Part shown: piece by piece, positions 59,825 to 64,000 of the stretch
Layout: each line of letters starts with the position of its first letter
How positions within the stretch are numbered: position 1 is the stretch's first letter
Assembly (NCBI RefSeq): GCF_000701345.1
Contig: NZ_JNIJ01000033.1
Coordinates: 1 to 64,000 of the forward strand
DNA: 64,000 nt
DNA from: Bradyrhizobium sp. URHD0069
Lineage (GTDB): Bacteria; Pseudomonadota; Alphaproteobacteria; Rhizobiales; Xanthobacteraceae
Direction of reading: 5' to 3'
Translations under genes and position numbers: made by a program
The notes under the pieces: model-generated
Databases searched by the model: none
Told to the model about the DNA's origin: nothing
The model's input: only the letters and a program-made list of their open reading frames with translations

Positions 59825-60523
59825 ATGCAGGAATTGACAAACAAACTCCGCATCCTCGTCACCGGCTTCGGTCCGTTTCCCGGCGCGCCGTTCAACCCAA
59901 CGGTGCCGCTGGTGAAGCGGCTGACACAGCTGCGCCGGCCGGCGTTCGGCGATGTCGAACTGATCGGCCACATCTTTCCGGTGACCTACAAGGCCGTCGA
60001 CCGCGAATTGCCGGAGCTGCTAGCGAGGCGTAGGCCGGATGCGTTGCTGATGTTTGGGCTGGCTTCCCGCACGTCATATTTGCGGATCGAGGCCCGCGCC
60101 CGCAATGCCGTCACCACGCTGTGGCCCGACGCCGATCACACTAGGCTGCGCAAGGGATCGATATCAGGCGGCGCCGACGCCATGATGTTCGGCCCGCACA
60201 CCGCGAAATTGCTGCGCGCCGCCGTCGGCACCGGCATCGATGCGCGGGCCTCGCGCGATGCCGGCAACTATCTGTGCAATTACCTGAGCTGGCGCGCAAT
60301 CGAGGCGACAGACAAAGACGATGGCCCCGCATTCGCCGCGTTCGCACACGTGCCGCCGCTCGCGCGCGGCGGGGCATCGCAACGCAAGGGCGCAACCCGC
60401 ATCACGCTGGAAGATTTGGTCGATGCTGGCGAAGCGATGTTGCTCGAGTTGGTGCGATTGACCAGGCAGGCGGCCCGAGAGCACGCGTGCCTCTCTACGG
60501 GAATCCCCCTGCAAGCGGGATGA
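59825..60523 (+). CDS. pyroglutamyl-peptidase I family protein
   Basis: 232 residues from ATG 59825; the frame extends upstream to 59696 but that part is repeat sequence. The C15 family pattern is clear: RILVTGFGPFPGAPFNPTVP at the start, then the triad E89 (in YLRIEARARN), C151 in GNYLCNYLSW and H175 in AFAHVPPL. It removes N-terminal pyroglutamate from peptides in the cytosol. The sequence is somewhat diverged from the best-studied enzymes (for example VAIN is replaced by ARARN), so activity is probable but unproven. No operon partner is visible. Confidence 0.85.
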   Translation: MQELTNKLRILVTGFGPFPGAPFNPTVPLVKRLTQLRRPAFGDVELIGHIFPVTYKAVDRELPELLARRRPDALLMFGLASRTSYLRIEARARNAVTTLWPDADHTRLRKGSISGGADAMMFGPHTAKLLRAAVGTGIDARASRDAGNYLCNYLSWRAIEATDKDDGPAFAAFAHVPPLARGGASQRKGATRITLEDLVDAGEAMLLELVRLTRQAAREHACLSTGIPLQAG

Positions 60524-60651
60524 GGGTAAGATTAACCCTACCCTCAACAATCACCTGATCGCCTCTTCCGCCACGGCCTACGCGGCCGCATTTTTGCGCT
60601 ACTCCAACGTTGCGGACGCAATTTTCACGCGCGTCCGTCGGAGCCGTGATC

Positions 60652-62022
60652 ATGGATGTCAATCGCCGCCACCTCATCGGAGCATCCGCAGCCGGCGTTG
60701 CCGGCGCGCTCGCAATGTCGCCTGACGCGGCGCGGGCTGCGCCGCTGACATCGACGCTCGGGCGCGACGCCAGCCAGTATGGCGTCCGGCCCGGCAGCCC
60801 CGACGACCAGACAAAAGCCCTGCAGCGCGCGATCGACGAGGCGGCGCGCACGCAAATCCCGCTGGCGCTGCCGCCCGGCGTCTACCGCACCGGAATGCTT
60901 CGCCTGCAGAACGGCACCCAACTGATTGGCGTGCGCGGCGCAACCAAACTCGTTTTCAACGGCGGCGCGTCGATGCTTCAGGGCGAAGGCGCTGGCAGCA
61001 TTGGCCTCACGAGCATCACGCTCGACGGCGGCGGCATCCCGCTGCCAACGCGGCGCGGCCTCATCCATTGCAGCGGCGGACGCGATGTCCGCATCGTCGA
61101 TTGCGAGATCATCGGCAGCGGCGGCAACGGGATCTGGCTCGAGAGCGTCTCCGGCGACGTCAGCGGCAACATCATCACCAGCACCGCCACCACGGCGATC
61201 GTGTCGTTCGACGCGCAGGGCTTGCTGGTTTCGCGCAATACCATTTTGGGCACCAACGACAACGGCATCGAAATCCTGCGCACCTCGATCGGCGACGACG
61301 GCACGCAGGTGCTCGACAATCGCATCGAGGACATCAAGGCGGGTCCCGGCGGCTCCGGACAATATGGCAACGCCATCAATGCGTTTCGCGCCGGCAACGT
61401 GATCGTGCGGGGAAATCGGATTCGCAACTGCGACTATTCGGCGGTGCGCGGTAATTCGGCGTCCAACATCCAGATCACTGGCAACAGCGTCAGCGACGTT
61501 CGCGAGGTCGCACTGTATTCGGAATTTTCGTTCGAGGGCGCGGTGATCGCCAACAACACCGTCGACGGCGCGGCTTTGGGTGTTTCAGTTTGTAATTTCA
61601 ACGAGGGCGGACGCATCGCGGCCGTGCAGGGCAACATCATTCGCAACCTGCTGCCGAAGCGGCCGATCGGCACCGCGCCGGATGACGACGCCGGCATCGG
61701 CATCTATGTCGAGGCCGACACCTCGGTGTCAGGGAATGTGATCGAGAACGCGCCGTCGTTCGGCATCATCGCCGGCTGGGGAAAATACCTGCGCGATGTC
61801 GTGATAACAGGCAACGTGATCCGCAACGCCTATGTCGGCGTCGGTGTGTCGGTGGTGCCTGGCGCGGGCACCGCCTTGGTCAACAACAACATGATCTCGG
61901 AAACGCCGCGCGGCGCCGTCGTCGGCCTCGACCACGCGCGGCCGATGACGCCGGATCTCGCAGCCGAAGGCGCGCAACGCTTTACTCAGGTGGTGGTTGG
62001 GACAAATGCGGTGAGAAGGTAG
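60652..62022 (+). CDS. Tat-exported right-handed beta-helix protein, TIGR03808-type
   Basis: 456 residues from ATG 60652. The N-terminus is a twin-arginine signal (MDVNRRHLIGASAAGVAGAL), cleaved near ARAAP. The mature protein starts as a pectate-lyase-3-like segment (SQYGVRPGSPDDQTKALQRA) and then forms about 12 beta-helix coils with repeated N and G positions (for example ISGNIIT-like units and RGNRIRNCDYSAVRGNSASN). I recall this as the TIGR03808 family, whose partner TIGR03809 lies convergently next door (62134-62613). Polysaccharide or structural binding is likely; catalytic residues are not assigned. A length of about 450 is usual. Confidence 0.88.
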   Translation: MDVNRRHLIGASAAGVAGALAMSPDAARAAPLTSTLGRDASQYGVRPGSPDDQTKALQRAIDEAARTQIPLALPPGVYRTGMLRLQNGTQLIGVRGATKLVFNGGASMLQGEGAGSIGLTSITLDGGGIPLPTRRGLIHCSGGRDVRIVDCEIIGSGGNGIWLESVSGDVSGNIITSTATTAIVSFDAQGLLVSRNTILGTNDNGIEILRTSIGDDGTQVLDNRIEDIKAGPGGSGQYGNAINAFRAGNVIVRGNRIRNCDYSAVRGNSASNIQITGNSVSDVREVALYSEFSFEGAVIANNTVDGAALGVSVCNFNEGGRIAAVQGNIIRNLLPKRPIGTAPDDDAGIGIYVEADTSVSGNVIENAPSFGIIAGWGKYLRDVVITGNVIRNAYVGVGVSVVPGAGTALVNNNMISETPRGAVVGLDHARPMTPDLAAEGAQRFTQVVVGTNAVRR

Positions 62023-62044
62023 ATAGTGACAGTGGCTGATGTCC

Positions 62045-62114
62045 GTCATCCCGGCGTAACGGCTTCGCCGTTATCGCTGGGGGTCCGAGCTCTTGCCGAG
62101 CCTCGCAGGATGAC
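62045..62114. repeat. palindromic repeat between convergent genes
   Basis: GTCATCC (62045-62051) and GGATGAC (62108-62114) bracket a unit with an exact 7-bp stem TAACGGC/GCCGTTA (62057-62063 with 62067-62073). It lies between the stop codons of the two convergent genes and could act as a shared transcript end despite lacking a T-run. Confidence 0.55.
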
Positions 62115-62133
62115 AGCCGTGGGCAGACTGCCC

Positions 62134-62613
62134 CTACAATGTATTTCGAAGCAGCGGATAGCGTTCCGCTATTGCGGTTATCTCCAGCTCCGAAGCGTGG
62201 TCCATCGCAGGCGCTGAAGGTGCGTCATCCGAGCTCACGTGATCACTTTCCACGGCGGCGATCAAGGCATCTGATGATGCCGGCTCCTCCGGGATCTCCG
62301 CCGCCTGCACCTCAAGCCGATGAACCCGATCGCCCAAGGTGTGGCCGCGCGGCAATGTCGCTGCAGTGCGACCGAGCCCGCGGATATCGACGGCTGAATT
62401 GTCGTGGGCGGCCGCGCGCAGCAACAGATCGCGCCAGATTTCCACCGCCGCCTTGGCCTCCCGGATTTTCTCCAGAAATACAGTTTCGGTGTGGTAGCGG
62501 CGCCAGCGGCCGGTCTCGAAAAGTTCGGTGAGATGCTCCAGCCGTTGCTCGGCAAGGGCGCACCAGCGTGCGACCGTGCCGCGGCCTCGTGCCACGTCTG
62601 CTCGATGTGTCAT
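62134..62613 (-). CDS. TIGR03809-type protein
   Basis: 159 residues from ATG 62613. It starts MTHRADVARGRGTVARWCAL, followed by AEQRLEHLTELFETGRWRRY and FLEKIREAKAAVEIWRDLL, a helical pattern that matches, from memory, the TIGR03809 family restricted to Bradyrhizobium and relatives. The C-terminal half is variable and acidic. It is convergent with the beta-helix gene, the recurrent neighbour of this family. No signal peptide is seen, so it is probably cytoplasmic. The function is unknown. Confidence 0.82.
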   Translation of the reverse strand: MTHRADVARGRGTVARWCALAEQRLEHLTELFETGRWRRYHTETVFLEKIREAKAAVEIWRDLLLRAAAHDNSAVDIRGLGRTAATLPRGHTLGDRVHRLEVQAAEIPEEPASSDALIAAVESDHVSSDDAPSAPAMDHASELEITAIAERYPLLRNTL

Positions 62614-63267
62614 GAACCAGCCCGCAAAGAGGAAGAACGGACGCGACGCAACGGGGACGAATCAGTTGGACGTGACAGCTATATTCTGTGGAAAACTTTC
62701 TGCGTTGTCCAGTGAGCGACCGCATAAGGGGCCCGCGGTCGAAAGTCAGCCGCAGGAGTTAGCGGTTTTCCTATCTACTCCACAGTCAAGCCGCATGCGA
62801 GCATGGTGGATCTGCGATCGGCTCCTCACAGGAAACCGTTATCGAAAGCGGACGATCCAGTACGCCGCAGCGTCGAGGTTAAATGGCTGAAGCTCTGGAA
62901 TACTGGGTCGCCCGATCAGCCGGGCGATGACAGTCCGATTCGTGGAGCGTATGGGCCGATGGGCGCTTCCCCGGAAACGAAAGACCCGTCCGGGGGGACA
63001 ACCGGACGGGTCATGCCATATGGGCGCTTGGGTGGATGGGCGCTCGCGCCGAATACAGCCTCGATGGGGAGGGATTACCGCTCCCACAGATATTGGTCGC
63101 GGGAGGGAGCAGCGCGTTCAAATCATCAGTCGATTTTTTGCGTTTTTTGGCAGGCGTATTGGGGCGGGAACCTGTTGCGGGGCGGCGCGATTGGCTTCCC
63201 CAATGGCCGATTTACCGGAGGCCGCGGCGGCAGCCGGCTGGTCCAAGGCCCTGATGGCAGGAACATC
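62614..63267. other. 654-base gap with repeat copy and terminator
   Basis: No convincing gene. It contains a copy of the repeat beginning CGAAAGCGGACGATCCAGTA (about 62843-62862) and ending near GGGCGATGACAG (about 62923-62934), and the terminator stem 62983-63012. The plus-strand frame at 62803-63588 is antisense to the protease gene in its second half and is not accepted. Confidence 0.5.
62983..63012 (-). terminator. intrinsic terminator for the subtilase gene
   Basis: GACCCGTCCGG at 62983-62993 pairs exactly with 63002-63012 around an 8-base loop. On the minus strand the stem is followed by TTTCGTTT, fitting transcripts of the protease gene, which ends about 255 bases upstream. Confidence 0.7.
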
Positions 63268-64000
63268 CTACCGGCCCGAAACATTTTCAGCCGCCGGCGG
63301 CAGCGGAGCCGCCGCGACTGGCAACGCCGGGGCGATGGAGACCGCCGTGACCGCTGCGTAGGCATCCGCCTCTCCCGCGCCGAACAAATCGTCGCGGCCG
63401 GGTGCGCCGAGATCGCGGGCCGTTTTCATCAGGATCGCACGCACCTCTCCCGGCTTCAACGCCGGATTGCGCTCCAGCATCAGCGCCACAAGGCCGCTGA
63501 CATAGGCCGCGGAAAACGAGGTGCCGGACGCCATCTGATATTTTTCGTCCGGTGCGGGCAGAAAAATATCGACGCCGGGAGCGGATAGCGCGATATGGCT
63601 GCCGCGGCTCGACGCCGTAAACAACCTGCCCTGGACGTCAGTGGCGCTGACCGCAATCACGTTCGGACTGGCCGCGGGATACAGCGGCGGCGATTTCGCT
63701 CCGGCATTGCCGCTGGCCGCGACCAGCACGATGCCCCTGGCGGCGGTAGCGCTGAGACCGCGCTCGATCAACGCATCCTTGGGACCGGCGAAGCTCATAT
63801 TGACGATCTGCGCGCCATGCAGCGCTGCATAATCGAGCGCCTTCAGGATCACGTACGACGTGCTTTCCGCACCACTCCGCGCCGCGCCGAACGCACGGAT
63901 CGCCAAAATCCTGGCCTCCGGCGCGCTGCCCATCAGCCGCGCGTGCGACACGATCGCGCCGGCAACGCCGGTGCCGTGGACATGCGGACCTTCCTTGCTG
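63268..64000 (-). CDS. S8-family serine protease (subtilase), 5' part outside the window
   Basis: The frame is open to the window edge, so the visible 240-odd residues are the C-terminal part. The catalytic histidine motif is near the edge (HGTGVAGAIVSHA). Then come IVNMSFAGP, VLVAASGNAGA with the oxyanion asparagine, and the catalytic serine in MASGTSFSAAYVSGLVALML. The catalytic aspartate region lies outside. A proline/alanine-rich tail follows the domain. Export is likely for this family, but the signal peptide cannot be checked here. An intrinsic terminator follows at 62983-63012. Confidence 0.9.
   Translation of the reverse strand, partial: SKEGPHVHGTGVAGAIVSHARLMGSAPEARILAIRAFGAARSGAESTSYVILKALDYAALHGAQIVNMSFAGPKDALIERGLSATAARGIVLVAASGNAGAKSPPLYPAASPNVIAVSATDVQGRLFTASSRGSHIALSAPGVDIFLPAPDEKYQMASGTSFSAAYVSGLVALMLERNPALKPGEVRAILMKTARDLGAPGRDDLFGAGEADAYAAVTAVSIAPALPVAAAPLPPAAENVSGR

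Noticed and set aside
62620..62800. possible DnaA-box-like TGTGGAAAA near 62686 suggesting a replication origin
   Set aside because: Only a single imperfect box, no AT-rich unwinding region and no origin-type gene context.

Overview
The window looks like chromosome from a Bradyrhizobium-type alphaproteobacterium (Nitrobacteraceae). The signs are high GC, a Rhizobiales-type porin with duplicated-looking gene neighbourhoods known from Bradyrhizobium/Rhodopseudomonas, a ccmIEFH cytochrome c maturation cluster next to degP and an OmpR-type regulator, MucR, a TIGR03808/TIGR03809-type pair, and several families of palindromic intergenic repeats. This assignment is from recall of gene families and order; no search was run.

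Layout. (1) 1-6.1 kb is an accessory patch: mixed strands, small unknown genes, a truncated ATP-dependent DNA ligase, a probable frameshifted HEPN-like gene, a staphylococcal-nuclease-like protein whose N-terminus looks borrowed from a Tim44/TimA protein, and a stand-alone domain resembling the C-terminus of RarA/MgsA. It ends within about 60 bp of the stop codon of a response regulator, and no partner kinase is present. (2) 6.2-17.5 kb, all minus strand: response regulator, DegP-type protease, CcmH, CcmF, CcmE, CcmI, two unknown genes and a FeuQ/FeuP-like kinase/regulator pair. Palindromic repeats sit inside this block between ccmF and ccmH, and between the FeuP-like and FeuQ-like genes. (3) 17.9-30.1 kb: small membrane protein, Ku, a lone Flp pilin, porin, a thiamine-pyrophosphate enzyme, a DHA2 drug exporter, a YcgN-type protein, a PBP1A-type peptidoglycan synthase and a DUF1214/DUF1254 pair. 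(4) 30.2-41.8 kb: lipoprotein, DUF2336, DUF1491, dodecin, peptidoglycan-binding protein, a DivJ/PleC-like kinase, DUF5330, SufE, MucR, a GT39-like membrane glycosyltransferase and a class II aldolase. (5) 41.8-43.5 kb is a repeat cluster with a RAYT transposase flanked by inverted REP copies and a structured element with nested inverted repeats. (6) 43.5-50.8 kb: M20 peptidase, GT87-like transferase, HerA-like ATPase, two small conserved proteins and the folP-folB-folK folate operon. (7) 50.9-59.7 kb is a methylmalonyl-CoA mutase cluster: small subunit, a GFA protein, large subunit, a complete tripartite tricarboxylate transporter (TctC, TctB, TctA) and MeaB. (8) 59.8-64 kb: pyroglutamyl peptidase, a Tat-exported beta-helix protein with its convergent partner, and the 3' part of a subtilase.

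The genes form several working groups. The Ccm proteins mature c-type cytochromes in the periplasm, next to a periplasmic quality-control protease. The mutase subunits and MeaB convert methylmalonyl-CoA to succinyl-CoA and protect the cobalamin enzyme, with a carboxylate importer encoded in the same run. FolP, FolB and FolK supply consecutive steps of dihydropteroate synthesis.

The most striking points are two exact TTAA-N7-TTAA (CtrA-type) sites within 130 bp upstream of the DUF2336 gene, not far from a DivJ/PleC-like kinase; the TimA-like anchor fused to a nuclease domain; the abrupt island edge that leaves an orphan response regulator; in-frame tandem repeats in two overlapping neighbouring genes; and the carboxylate transporter embedded in the mutase cluster. 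I did not find a clearly new defence or mobile system; the accessory first 6 kb is the place where one could extend beyond the window.
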